From positions 26,299,001 to 26,363,000 of the forward strand of contig NC_089039.1 in NCBI RefSeq assembly GCF_034140825.1: DNA of 64,000 nucleotides, read 5' to 3'. Below are positions 1-9,657 of this stretch, piece after piece (the stretch's first letter is position 1; each line of letters starts with the position of its first letter). Source of the stretch: Oryza sativa Japonica Group (Eukaryota > Streptophyta > Magnoliopsida > Poales > Poaceae). A program made the position numbers and the translations under genes. The notes under the pieces were generated by a model. That model did no database searches and had not been told where the DNA came from. It worked only from the letters and a program-made list of their open reading frames with translations.

Positions 1-62
1 GCTTAGAACGTGTAACATTCCAGGCATTGTGACCATCGACTACAGATCCACAAAGTAACAGG

Positions 63-309
63 GCGATAAAAGTAAGTCCCAAGGAGCATTATCACAATTA
101 CACAACATCCATCTACAGGCCAATAAAAAACTACTAATACATTATAAGTTAACATGCCGATAAAAGGATGTCCTAAGAAGCGTTATCACAATTACACAAC
201 ATTCATCTACAGGCCAATAAAAAACTACATGAAGTTAACATGATAAGGTATCACAATTACACAACATTAATCTATAGGCCAATAAAAAGCTAGATCAAGT
301 TAACATGCC
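63..309. repeat. Three tandem copies of a 70-95 bp repeat in the reticulon intron
   Basis: The segment starting near CGATAAAA and holding ATCACAATTACACAACAT, then ATCTACAGGCCAATAAAA and AGTTAACATG, occurs three times in direct orientation (about 63-158, 159-242 and 243-309). Copies differ by small indels. It lies in the intron downstream of exon 2 of the reticulon gene. Confidence 0.85.
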
Positions 310-366
310 ACTGACAATTTAAGTTTGATATGTTGTGAATAACAGTTGAAGTTACAGGAAGCTCAC

Positions 367-1163
367 TTGTTGATGAAAGTTGAGGCATTGGACCAGAGGA
401 AGAGCATGGCCAGGGTGAGGATGATACAGTGGCACAACAGGGTGAGGAGATGATAATCCATGACTTCAAACAGCAGCCAGATGGCCGTGGCGCCAGCGAG
501 TACCCCAACGGAGATTTTCTTGTTCCTCCATAGAAAGAGATCAGCAGCTGCAACCACAAACATAAGCACATCAGAGGAGAGCAAATCCCCATATAAACAA
601 TAAGATACCCAGCTACACTACCAAACAAAGAATCTCAGGGTTTAAGCATAAAGGAATATAGCGCATCAACATCACCGCTCAGTTACTATTCTATTGCATT
701 TAAATCCCAACCTAGATGCGAAATCTACACGAACAAATACTAATCTGATCACAACCTACTCACATTGTGGCGAAAACGCAGCATAAATTTGACTTCAGAA
801 ATCACGGATCGCGACGTTCTCCACACGCTCGTAGTTCCGGGAGAAAGTACAACAAACGAGCCCCACTCAGAAAAAGCGGAGCGAAAACCCCGATGCGGTC
901 GGATCTACACGCTCGCAAGAACACAGACGCCTACAAGCGAAAAAGAGCTTTAAGCTTTGGGTCTTACGCTTGCCGCCGCCGAGGACGGAGTGGACGGGCT
1001 TCTCGCGGCCGAAGAGGCGGTAGATCTTGGCCTTCAAGTCGGCCGTCCTCTCCCCGTCGGAGTCCGACGACGACGACGACGAGCCCCCGCGGCCGTGGAG
1101 CTTGTCGGAGATCTTGTCCATCACCGACTCCACCAACGACTCCTCCTCCTTGTGCTCCGCCAT
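367..1163 (-). CDS. Reticulon-like protein (RTNLB type), 5' part, two exons visible
   Basis: Reticulon family proteins are hairpin membrane proteins that curve the tubular endoplasmic reticulum. Exon 1 is 968-1163, starting with [15 protein letters not shown] and holding a run of serines and acidic residues followed by the conserved [20 protein letters not shown] segment. The intron 548-967 has GT and AG ends, and exon 2 (367-547) restores [14 protein letters not shown], the start of the reticulon homology domain, then its first hydrophobic hairpin ending in [12 protein letters not shown] donor follows at 366. The rest of the reticulon domain is beyond the left edge, so the gene is partial. 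The exon phases match exactly (196 + 181 nt). The family call is firm; which rice paralogue it is cannot be told. Confidence 0.9.
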
Positions 1164-1901
1164 GGCTAGCTGCTGGCTCTCTCTCTCCCCCTCTTCTTCT
1201 CCCTCCTCGCTCGAACAGTCGAACTCTTCTTTCTTTTTTTTTTCGCACGAACTCTTTTTGCCTTTTTGCTTTTCTTTTTCCTCCTTTTCTCCGTAGTCGT
1301 GGCGTTGGGTTTTATGCGCGGAGTGAGGCGATCCTGGCCGTTGGATCGGGCACGATCAACCGCGTGATTAAGTCCTGCGTTAACCCGGCGAAGTAATTGG
1401 CGCGGTTAAGCGTGGTAATAACTCCTCGAGACGACGGGTAATTAGCGCTAATCGGCTTGCACGCGCAGGGAGGGCCCACCTGTCAGCGATCGTGTGGGAC
1501 CTCTGTTGGGGTTTAGCACGGGGAAGTAATGAAGGGGGTGGAGATCACGAGGAGGTTACTGGCACCGTGACGAGTGACGACGCGTGGCGTGCCTGCGCTT
1601 TCGCCGGCATCCGTCCGTGGGGAGGGGTCGTGGGCGCGTCCGCGCGTGTTCCTTCCAACAACTCCAAAGAGTCCAAGGGGAAGGGAGCTAGTGGGCGAGT
1701 TAGAAGCTTCTAGACGAAGGTGCGGAGTTTGAAAAGGAGGAGGATTTTGTGGTGTGGGCCTGGCTGGCTGATTCTTGCGGGCCAAGTCCAGGTTAGGCTC
1801 AAGTGCTCTCGTAGGCTCGTAGCCCAGTGTCTCTTCGGAAGGCATCGCAAAGGCAAAGGGACAAAGTGTACCATCAGTTGTGTGGGCGACACTGTTACGT
1901 A
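1164..1901. other. Reticulon 5' UTR and upstream region, no other gene seen
   Basis: The first 130 bp upstream of the reticulon start are rich in CT/GA and T tracts, as is common for plant 5' leaders. From about 1300 to 1900 the sequence is GC-rich, single-copy-looking and without a coding pattern I can support. It most likely holds the reticulon promoter. Confidence 0.4.
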
Positions 1902-2242
1902 GTCCCTCCGTTTTATACATTATACGGAAGATGTTTTAGTCTCTCTATGTTTCATCTAAACTCACTAAGAGCAGGTACAATAGCAGGCTATAAGCCAGCT
2001 ATAAACATATTTTAAAGAGATAAAGGAAGAGAGAGAAAAGCAGCGGGCTACAGATCTGTAACTAGCTGCAGCACGGACTCCATGACGTAATGTGTGTATG
2101 ACAGGTGGGACCAAGTATTAATAGTATAGTAAGTAACTATTGTATGAATTGGCTATAGAAGATTTGGAGCTAGCAGTGGGCTGCACTATTGACCTTGCTC
2201 TAACATTTATCCAAAATATCTTATAATGTAAAACAAATAAAG
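1902..2242. mobile_element. Stowaway-like MITE, split by another MITE
   Basis: The left end GTCCCTCCGTTTTATACATT and the right end, which read on the minus strand resembles CTTTATTTGTTTTACATTAT, are diverged Stowaway terminal repeats. TA dinucleotides flank both ends (1900-1901 and 2243-2244). The middle is occupied by a second MITE at 1969-2200, so the Stowaway was the older resident. Confidence 0.6.
1969..2200. mobile_element. Tourist-like MITE (about 232 bp) inside the Stowaway-like MITE
   Basis: Terminal inverted repeats GAGCAGGTACAATAGCAGG (left) and GAGCAAGGTCAATAGTGCAG (right, minus strand) bound the element, and TAA occurs directly outside each end (1966-1968, 2201-2203), as expected for PIF/Harbinger-derived MITEs. 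The interior (GGCTATAAGCCAGCTATAAAC and so on) is a motif I recognise as abundant in rice. Confidence 0.75.
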
Positions 2243-2487
2243 TACGATTTAGCTTTTTTTTAAGTATAATGGTGTATATAGCCGGCCTAGATCTTATTAT
2301 ACTCTTTTGTGTCATCTAATTGCGACGATAAACACTTAAAACCCTTTTGTGTTACATGCAAATACGTAATAGCATATGCTATTACTCCAGGCTGGCATGG
2401 CCGATCACTAGTCTATCATGTCATATTTACAAACGAGGCAAAGATACCGATAAATAAATATGTGCCTATCGACAACTGAATATCGAA

Positions 2488-2559
2488 GTCGTTGTAGTGT
2501 AGTGGTGAGTATTCCCGCCTGTCACGCGGGTGACCCGGGTTCGATCCCCGGCAACGGGG
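2488..2559 (+). tRNA. tRNA-Asp (anticodon GTC)
   Basis: A 72-nt cloverleaf with canonical A box (TAGTGTAGTGGTGAGT region) and B box (GGTTCGATCCC). The anticodon GTC lies at 2521-2523 in the loop CTGTCAC, with stem CCCGC/GCGGG. The T stem is CCGGG/CCCGG. A run of about eleven Ts starts at 2562 and would serve as the Pol III terminator. The acceptor stem pairs TCGTTG with CAACGG, but the outermost pair is G2488 opposite G2558, where plant tRNA-Asp normally has G-C. It may still be functional or may be a slightly decayed copy. Confidence 0.93.
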
Positions 2560-2572
2560 AATTTTTTTTTTC

Positions 2573-3480
2573 CCCAATTATCATGTGCTATGCTATATTG
2601 ATCTTCTCATCAACGCGTGGATTGGAATGCGATCCCTCTCTAAAAGCCATGGTATATCCTCATGCAGTCAACTAGTGGAGGAGGCCGAGATATATATTAG
2701 GAAAAATCTTATTTTGCTTCCCTTTACAATAGCCCAAATCTGGTTTCCATTTCTTAACCGCAAATCAAATATGAAATCTCCCACAACTGTTAAGACTGGA
2801 CCAATTTAAGTATTTAACTCTCGTCAATTTGAAAAGCGGTTTCATCCCATGTGTCGCCTGATTTCCATTTCTTAAGACTAGACCAATTTACCACTATCGT
2901 TAATTTGAAAGCCGTTTCATCCTACGTGTCAGTTATATGATACATTGACCTTATCTTTATCCTATACGGCTACGTGGTGTTTATGTGACACTATAAAGAA
3001 AAAAAAAACACTAATGTGACACACATGTCAATGGCAGTCCGATTGAAAAAAAAATCAAATAAAAACAAAAAATATGGCCCCACATGATCCACTAGTGGCA
3101 GGAGAGATATTGAGGAAGGGGAGGAAGAAATAGAGTCCCGGCCATGTAGGTTCCACTGTTTTTTTTTTCTAATAGAAATACTATGTACTCCCTCCGTTTC
3201 AAAAAGAAAATCTAGCACATCCTATACTACGAGTATCATCTAGATGCCACATCAAATGAAATCGTTGTCCCCTGTCCAAACTACCCCAAGAGAGGGAAAA
3301 CGAACCGGTTGTTAAATGAATAAACCTCCGCATTCGATTGTATGGATAAACGATGAAAGTTGGAGTGGGGGAGATCAAACGGACGTTTTGCACGATATTA
3401 CGACATTTCCAGGTTTCTAAGCTCTAAAAAGGCCCAATCGATCATGTGACCTTCGTACATAGCCTACTAGGAACTAACTA
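2573..3480. other. Intergenic, AT-rich, no gene seen
   Basis: No coding pattern. Around 2790-2930 two segments of similar wording (GGTTTCATCC...TTTCCATTTCTTAAG...GACCAATTTA) recur in direct orientation, suggesting old repeat DNA. A lone Stowaway-type end (CTCCCTCCGTTTCAAAAAG) is present near 3188. Confidence 0.4.
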
Positions 3481-3581
3481 CTCGATCCCGACCCAGCTAA
3501 CAAAGTCTGTTTCCCTCCCTCATCTCTTCTCCCGATTGAATCGCATCCCTCAACCGTAAAACTAGGTATAACGCCTCCTAC

Positions 3582-3806
3582 TAGGGTTTCCCAAACTGCC
3601 GGGGCTAGGGTTACCGCGCCCCGGCGGTAAGCACGGTTACCGCGCGGTAACCGTACGAAACCGTGCAAAATTTATCAAAAATTCAAATTATTTTTTAAAT
3701 TTATTTGAATTTAAGAAGGTTACCGCGGTTTTTCTATTACCGTACCCCCGCGATAAGGCCGGTAACAGTGGTAACCGCGCGGTTACCGACGGTAAGTCGA
3801 ACCCTA
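3582..3806. mobile_element. Small hAT-like MITE inserted in the left MULE arm
   Basis: The 225-bp element begins TAGGGTT and ends AACCCTA, perfect inverted ends, and is flanked by CCTCCTAC (3574-3581) and CCTCCCAC (3807-3814), an 8-bp duplication with one mismatch. The interior is full of GGTTACCGCGG and its complement. Its insertion interrupts the match between the two MULE arms, so it is younger than the MULE. Confidence 0.7.
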
Positions 3807-3984
3807 CCTCCCACATTTTCAAAAACCGGTGCAAATCGACTTCTTTGATGTTAGGAAACGTTTTTCGCTGACGTGGCAGGTTGACTCGCTGAGTCAGTAG
3901 ATGGGAGGCTCTCGGCGCGTGCAAGGGAAGAGGGGAGCATGGTGAGGGTGCGCCAGCCATCCATGTCAATGCGCCAAGCTCGAT

Positions 3985-4230
3985 CTTGACCACTGTCGCG
4001 CTGCTTGCAACGGGCTCATCGAGCTCTACCTCACGCGCGATGAGCTCGCCTCCATGGGCACTCCTCGACAAGTTCCCAGTCGACTAGGACATCGTTTCCT
4101 ACGTGGCCATGGTGACCGCCCACGCAAAGCACGGGTTCTTCAACAAGGTTGTGCTGCTGTTCTTGGCTTCGCCATGGTGGATGATTGCAACGTGTCCATT
4201 GCTGCTCTTGGTGTGCAAGTAGATCAAGGA
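3985..4230 (+). pseudogene. Captured PPR-protein gene fragment in the MULE
   Basis: In two adjoining frames the translation reads CNGLIELYLTRDELASMG and then LLDKFPVD, a stop, DIVSYVAMVTAHAKHGFF and NKVVLLF. This follows the wording of plant pentatricopeptide repeats (NALIDMY..., LFDEMP, RDVVSWNAMI, A..G...A). One frameshift near 4055 and one in-frame stop near 4086 show that it is not a working gene. PPR proteins bind organelle RNA; here only about two repeats are present and the fragment most likely came from a host gene copied into the element. A second gene-like GC-rich stretch at about 4490-4780 is not recognised. Confidence 0.6.
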
Positions 4231-5511
4231 CCTGCGGTGGGCCAATCGTCCTCAGATCTCTAGGCGGAGAGCGATCTCGCTAGCCGTTAGGTCCTACCCA
4301 CCACTACCTAGCGAGTCGACATGAGGGTTGGCGAGGAGAGGGGTGTTGGCCGACACATGCTGGGGGCTCATGGCATTGTCAAGGCTACCTACCCCGCTAT
4401 CGTCCCCTGCGCTGAAACGTTGGCCCTCATGAGACGAGGCTCCGTCGCCAGCCCTAGGAGGGTTCACTTGTGACATCACCCCCCCCCCCCAACAATGATC
4501 TCCAGTCCAATGCCTAGAAGGTTGACCTCCTTGCACCCTTCTCCTCTCTCCACGACATGCTCTGCTACCGTGAAGATTGTCGTCCTCTTCGGCTCCCATA
4601 CCGCCGACAACACCCACTACTCCTTCTTCCCTGAGCTCTCGCGTCCTCCTGCACCACCACAACCTCCCAAGCTCTCGTCCCGACCTCGTCGAGCGCCTCG
4701 CCGGACTGCCTTCCTCACCGGCTGCTACTACCGCCTTATCGCTGCCTTGCTACCATCGGGAGAGATGGAAAATAGAGTAGTCCCTGACACGTGGGTCTTA
4801 CACTCTTATCTTACTTGCTTACTCACCGAGTCAATCATGACCAACCTGTCACATTAGAAAAAAAAACGTTTCCTAAACCATCGAAGAAGTCGATTTGCAC
4901 CAGTTTTTGTCTTGGAGAGGCGTTATACCCGGTTTTGCGCTTGAGCCTTGAGAGATGCGATTCAATCATAAGCAAGATAAGAAGGGAGTTAAAATAGACT
5001 TAGTCAACCAGCAAATGTATGTCCCTTTGTCAGACTTGGATATTCCCAGCCCATTAATCTCTAGTCTGGTCTCCTCGGTCCGCGCGCTGAGAATCGCCAA
5101 AACCTATGTGGCCCATCATCCGCCGGTCCGTGTGGCCTTCCAAGGAGAGCGACGCGGCGAAAGCCTCACGCGTTTCGTTCCCCCCTTGGCCCCCTCCCCG
5201 CTCACTCACCCAGCCGCTCCCTCGGCTCGGCAGCGAGCGGCAGAGGAAACCGGCAAACCGCGGTGCGCGGCACGGCGCGCGTCCTGCACTCCAGCTCCGC
5301 GCCATAACTGCGATCCCCTCCTCCTCGGCCTCCCCCTCCTCACCGGCAATTAATGCCGCCAACTACCAGATCCACCCCTCCGGAAACCTAAAACAAAATA
5401 CCCCTCTTCCCGTTTTGCCCCTCCTCGGCTCTTCTCCCACCCCAGCCGCGCCCCCCCGCACGCCATGCCATTCCGCCCCACGGTCTCGCCGCCGCCACCG
5501 CCGCCGCCGTC

Positions 5512-6135
5512 ATGGCGTCGTTCCTCGACTCGTTCTCCTCGCTCGGCGTCGGGTACGCGGTCGCCATCGCGCTCGGCTTCCTCGTCCTCCTCGCGTCGCT
5601 GCTCCTCGCCTTCTACTTCTGCTCCCGCCGCGGCGGGGCCGGGGTCGTCCGCCGCGGCGGCGGCCAGGGGGTCCACTCCGCGCGCCACGCCGTGTCCTCC
5701 GCGTCCAGCTCCGGGCACATCTCCATCACCGTCCCGCGGGTCATCTTCGTCGCGGACGACTCCGACTCCCCGGGCTCCTCGTCCCGCGGCGGCGCCGGGG
5801 GCGGCGCGGCGTCGTCGCCCGTCGGGCTCGACCCCGCGGTGATCGCCTCGTACCCCAAGGTGCCCTTCTCTAGGGCGGCGACGGGGGCGGACGCCGAGGC
5901 CGCGTGCTCGATCTGCCTCTGCGAGTACAAGGAAGGGGAGATGCAGCGCATGATGCCCGAGTGCAGGCACAGGTTCCACCTCATGTGCCTGGACGCGTGG
6001 CTGCGGCGGAGCGCGTCGTGCCCGGTCTGCCGGTCCTCGCCCATCCCCACTCCAGTCTCCACTCCGCTCGCCACCCCGCTGTCGGAGCTCGTCCCGCTAT
6101 CACAGTACGCCGCCGACCGCCGGCGCCACAGGTGA
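5512..6135 (+). CDS. RING-H2 E3 ubiquitin ligase, ATL67-like
   Basis: Single-exon gene for a 207-residue ATL-family ubiquitin ligase. A hydrophobic membrane segment occupies residues 13-36 near the N-terminus, a GLD motif lies at 105-107 in GLDPAVIASYPKVPF, and the RING-H2 finger has C132, C135, C151, H153, H156, C159, C170 and C173, with the spacing C-x2-C-x15-C-x-H-x2-H-x2-C-x10-C-x2-C. The tail TPLATPLSELVPLSQYAADR resembles Arabidopsis ATL67 as I remember it. Such proteins sit in membranes and pass ubiquitin from an E2 to targets. Length is normal for the subfamily. The coding sequence is extremely GC-rich at third positions, as in many grass genes. An upstream ATG at 5465 in another frame overlaps the start. 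Confidence 0.93.
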   Translation: MASFLDSFSSLGVGYAVAIALGFLVLLASLLLAFYFCSRRGGAGVVRRGGGQGVHSARHAVSSASSSGHISITVPRVIFVADDSDSPGSSSRGGAGGGAASSPVGLDPAVIASYPKVPFSRAATGADAEAACSICLCEYKEGEMQRMMPECRHRFHLMCLDAWLRRSASCPVCRSSPIPTPVSTPLATPLSELVPLSQYAADRRRHR

Positions 6136-6477
6136 CGGAATTGGGTGCATCATGTCTTCTCTTCTATATTCGTTTTTTGGCACCATTTTCTACTGGTTAT
6201 CAACGATGGGATGGTGTATCCATTGTTTTATTGTTCAGATGAGGTTTGGCTGATCCATGGCAATATTAGTATATTTAGCCATTTAGGTGAGATTGTGGAC
6301 TAGGACAGCCTTGACTTTGAGGAAGTTTTGCTTAGTAGCAGTAGATCGTTGCACTGAAGCAGACATGCAGTGTATATACATTGTTTTTTCCATTCGGATA
6401 TAGTAGCTTTTACCAAGTAAGGTTACTTGCCCTACAGTTGTATGTGCAAGATCAATATCTGAATTGCTTCATTCCAG

Positions 6478-6556
<79 letters not shown>

Positions 6557-8760
6557 TATTGCACTTACATTACTTGTATGTTGGTTACCATTCTTTGGCG
6601 GCAAGGACATGAAAGGAAAAAAAAAGTTATTTATCACAGGATATAGCATTTTATCATCATAATGATTTTCATGCTGTAACGGAAGGGGAATATCCTAACT
6701 AACGGTCTTTGTCGGGACTCGACATATTTCTTGGTTTTAAATACAGTTGGCTACTGGATTATCGATAATTTTGCGCATTGATGTATGTAGCGTGGACTTT
6801 TTTGAATTAATGTTTGGTTCCTGAGTCATAAATTAAGTAGCAGAGAACATTTATTCGCTTTTGTAGATCACTTGCCTTGTTAGGCAATTGTGTTTTCCTC
6901 AACAGGATCAGTTATTTTGAACTTTTCAGGGAGGTATAAGTAATAACATTTGAGATAACTGTTATGCCGGTTGCTTCTCCAGATCAGTTCATCCTGTTTT
7001 TTAAGTTAGCTTGAATTCTGAACTGTTATCCTTATTGGGTGAAATGGTCATACTTCCCCACTTTGGTCATTTGATTTGTGTTTACTAGTTTAGTTCATGT
7101 TCGGTGTTAATGTTCTTTGTTTCTATGGAGGTATATATACCGCTGTTTTCCATGAATTAAGCTAGTAACAGCTGTAATGAACTTGTATGTCCCTAAATGT
7201 GAGAATGTGTGCTATGTCATTCAGGATTCTTTAATTGCAGAGTAAGAAGGTTTTTTCATGTTAACTGGAAAGTTGTGACTACCCACTAGTTTCATATTTA
7301 GACAACTACCTATTGAATAATAACCCTTATACTGTTATGAATAGTCGATGTCAGAGTTATTTTGTTTTAGTCTGAATTTCCCATCTAGCACTGTGCTGTT
7401 CTCATGGTGACATTCTGTTTGGGTGCACTATTTTAACTTGTCATTTCCTTGTTATTCTATTTGCACTGTGAGGTTAGACAGCTTGCAGATTTTGACGCCA
7501 TCTGAAGATGGTTATGTGAGTTGGAACTTGGAGGGACTCTATTATGACCCCACTTTCATTCATGGAATCTTGAGGGGGTGTGTATGTGTTCATAACTTCA
7601 TATGGGGTTGAACAACAAGAGCTAATGTGGAACATGTTATCATGCTCTGCACATGCCTTGGTATCTGTTGGCTAGTTATGCCTGAACTTTGAGCAGCAAA
7701 AACTTGGAAATTTTTTTTTCATTTTACTTGATGTAGTTACGAATACCTCACTGATTAGAATGTTTTGTGTGCTAAACTCAATGCACTTGTATGAGTACCT
7801 GCCAGCTACACCTCTAAATTCCAATTCACTGACTGTGATAGTCTAGGTTGATCTTTTTCTTTCATGTTTGATACATGCAGTTTGTGTGCTGTGCTGTTAT
7901 TATTTTCTAATTACTGTATGGTTGTACCTAACAATTTTCTTTGGCACGGGACCTTACCCAAGTCAATAGCTAAAATCGTTAGGGACAATCGGTAGTTCAA
8001 GTTCTGAATTATTTTTTTAGCCACATTACCTTTTGTTTTGCTTTTCCCCCCTAATGTAATGTATGTGATTCTTGAAACTTTTGTGATAATTTTTGTTTTA
8101 TGTAAATTGATAAGTTTTATGTATTGTCCAGTTTCATTAGTTACATTCCCTTGGTCGTTCATTTCTAGGCTTCTAGCACAGTAGCACGGCCATCTGTGCT
8201 GGTAAGAAGCTAGTTTTTTTTTTCTATAGCTGGTATCTACAGAGGAAACCTGGAATGCTATCAGAATGCTATCTACTGTATATCACCTTTAATTGGTTAT
8301 TTTCCTGTCTGTTTTATACATACTCTGAGGCTGTTGTGGTTGACAATGCACTCCTATCTTGCTGGCAGAGGTATATGGTGTTTCATTTTCATGCAGTCTA
8401 TTCAAATCACCATTTTACTGGCGTTGCAAAGGTTTCTTTACATCCTTTTAGCTAATTAATCCTTATGCATCGTCAGTAAACATGGTAGTGCGTCTGCATC
8501 TATAAAGTTCATGTAACTCAGGGCTGTGAGACTGCTACCCAAATCGGGTCTACCCAATCCATCAAACACAGGCATATAATAATGCTATTGGGTATTATTT
8601 CCTAGAGAGAATTCGATCTGTGAACACACGAAAGTAGCATAATATATATCCAGAAAAACATACATACGAGAGTAGCAGAATATACATCCAGAAAAATACA
8701 TATTCATATGTAATGAGGTGCTGTAATGACAATGCAGTACTCACACAAGAAAACCGCTGA
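6136..8760. other. Downstream region between the ATL and LEA_2 genes
   Basis: AT-rich single-copy-looking sequence without a supportable coding region. The first few hundred bases probably include the ATL 3' UTR; T-rich polypyrimidine stretches followed by AG occur, so spliced 3' exons cannot be excluded. The LEA_2 3' UTR would occupy the last part (about 8500-8760). Confidence 0.4.
6479..6553. repeat. (TA)n microsatellite, about 37 repeats
   Basis: An uninterrupted run of alternating T and A of about 75 bases, some 345 bp after the ATL stop codon. Confidence 0.98.
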
Positions 8761-9522
8761 TCAGCTCACGATTGCAACGCAATCCACGCTCCTAGTCTGC
8801 ACGCCCGACTTGGCCCCGTCCCCGGGCAGCAGCACGCCGGCGATGCCGGCGACGTCCAAGATGACCGAGCAGTTCATCCGAACGTCGAGGCTCTTCTTGA
8901 TGATCCCCAGCACGCTGACCCTCGCCCTCATCGCCGTGTAGGTGGTCAGGTCGTACTCCTGCCCGAGTATCAGCCCCGTGCCGTTGAGCACCGACGCGAG
9001 GCGGTCGGCGAGCAGGTCGAGCGTGATGTTCATCCGCACCGTCCGGTCGGCGCCGACGCTGCCGGCGGGGACGTACGCCACGCTCACCGTCTTCCCCTTG
9101 TAGTACACGTCCGTCTCGCTCCGGGAGAACCGGAGCGACGCGGCGTTGGGGTTCTTGACCGAGACGTCGGCGGTGAGCGTCGCGTTGGTCGCCACGGTGC
9201 TCCCGATGCCGGCGCCGGTGCCGGGGCCGGTGCTGATGGCCGTCACCCACACGCCGTTCATGGTGATGCGGGGGTCCTTCACCCTGAACACGGTGAGCGC
9301 GAGGACGAGGATGACGAGGCCGACGACGACCAGGGTGGTCACGCAGCAGCCGCAGCAGCAGAGCGCGCGCCGCCGCTTCCGGAGGTACTGCATGGACCGC
9401 CACCCCGTCGCCGCCTGCGCCTCCTCCTCCTCCCCCACGCCGGTCGCCGCCGGGTGGACCGACGGGGATGGCACCGCGAATGGCCGCGCCGGCTCGTTCT
9501 TGTTCTCCGCCGCCGTCGCCAT
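8761..9522 (-). CDS. LEA_2 / NDR1-HIN1-like membrane protein
   Basis: Intronless, 253 residues. A cytosolic N-terminal tail rich in Pro, Ala and Glu is followed by a basic stretch (YLRKRRRAL), a cysteine cluster CCCGCC at 55-60, and one membrane helix at about 61-79. The rest matches the LEA_2 fold: VSVKNPNAASLRFSRSETDV and YYKGKTVSVAYVP, then a C-terminal region with several N-glycosylation sites (NAT, NIT, NGT, NCS). Members of this plant family (NHL, NDR1, hydroxyproline-rich glycoprotein family) sit at the plasma membrane and several take part in defence or stress adhesion; the role of this one is unknown. The start is the first Met of an open frame with a plausible TATA box upstream. Confidence 0.88.
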   Translation of the reverse strand: MATAAENKNEPARPFAVPSPSVHPAATGVGEEEEAQAATGWRSMQYLRKRRRALCCCGCCVTTLVVVGLVILVLALTVFRVKDPRITMNGVWVTAISTGPGTGAGIGSTVATNATLTADVSVKNPNAASLRFSRSETDVYYKGKTVSVAYVPAGSVGADRTVRMNITLDLLADRLASVLNGTGLILGQEYDLTTYTAMRARVSVLGIIKKSLDVRMNCSVILDVAGIAGVLLPGDGAKSGVQTRSVDCVAIVS

Positions 9523-9649
9523 GGGAGCTGGAGCTAGCTAGCTATAGCAAATGTCACGAACGGACACGACCGTTTTTGTTAGTTACTTGTCTGAATGGAT
9601 CACACCACCTAGCTCGAACCTGCTCCGCTGTTCCTGGTCTTGGTCTTCG

Positions 9650-9657
9650 ATTTATAC
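9650..9657 (-). promoter_or_regulatory. Possible TATA box of the LEA_2 gene
   Basis: On the minus strand CATGTATAAATCG lies about 130 bp upstream of the ATG, a suitable distance for a TATA box with a leader of roughly 100 nt. Confidence 0.4.

Larger units (their letters stand above)
3490..5020. mobile_element. Mutator-like element with captured gene fragments (Pack-MULE)
   Basis: Long inverted repeats face each other: about 3490-3875 on the left (counting a later insertion) and about 4855-5015 on the right share GATTGAATCGCATC, GGTATAACGCCTC, ACCGGTGCAAATCGACTTCTT and AGGAAACGTTTTT in opposite orientation. Long (over 100 bp) terminal repeats without transposase are typical of non-autonomous MULEs. 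The interior (3900-4790) is GC-rich and gene-like, unlike the AT-rich arms, and includes a PPR-like fragment. Exact ends and the 9-bp target duplication could not be resolved by eye. Confidence 0.7.

Noticed and set aside
5106-5873. 255-codon open frame overlapping the ATL gene start
   Set aside because: Out-of-frame shadow of GC-rich coding sequence; Pro/Arg-rich with no domain, while the ATL frame has a full RING-H2 finger.
6381-6662. Open frames through the TA tract
   Set aside because: The alternating Ile-Tyr translation comes from the microsatellite.
9146-9541. 131-codon plus-strand frame opposite the LEA_2 gene
   Set aside because: Complement shadow; the minus strand has the membrane helix, Cys cluster and LEA_2 wording.
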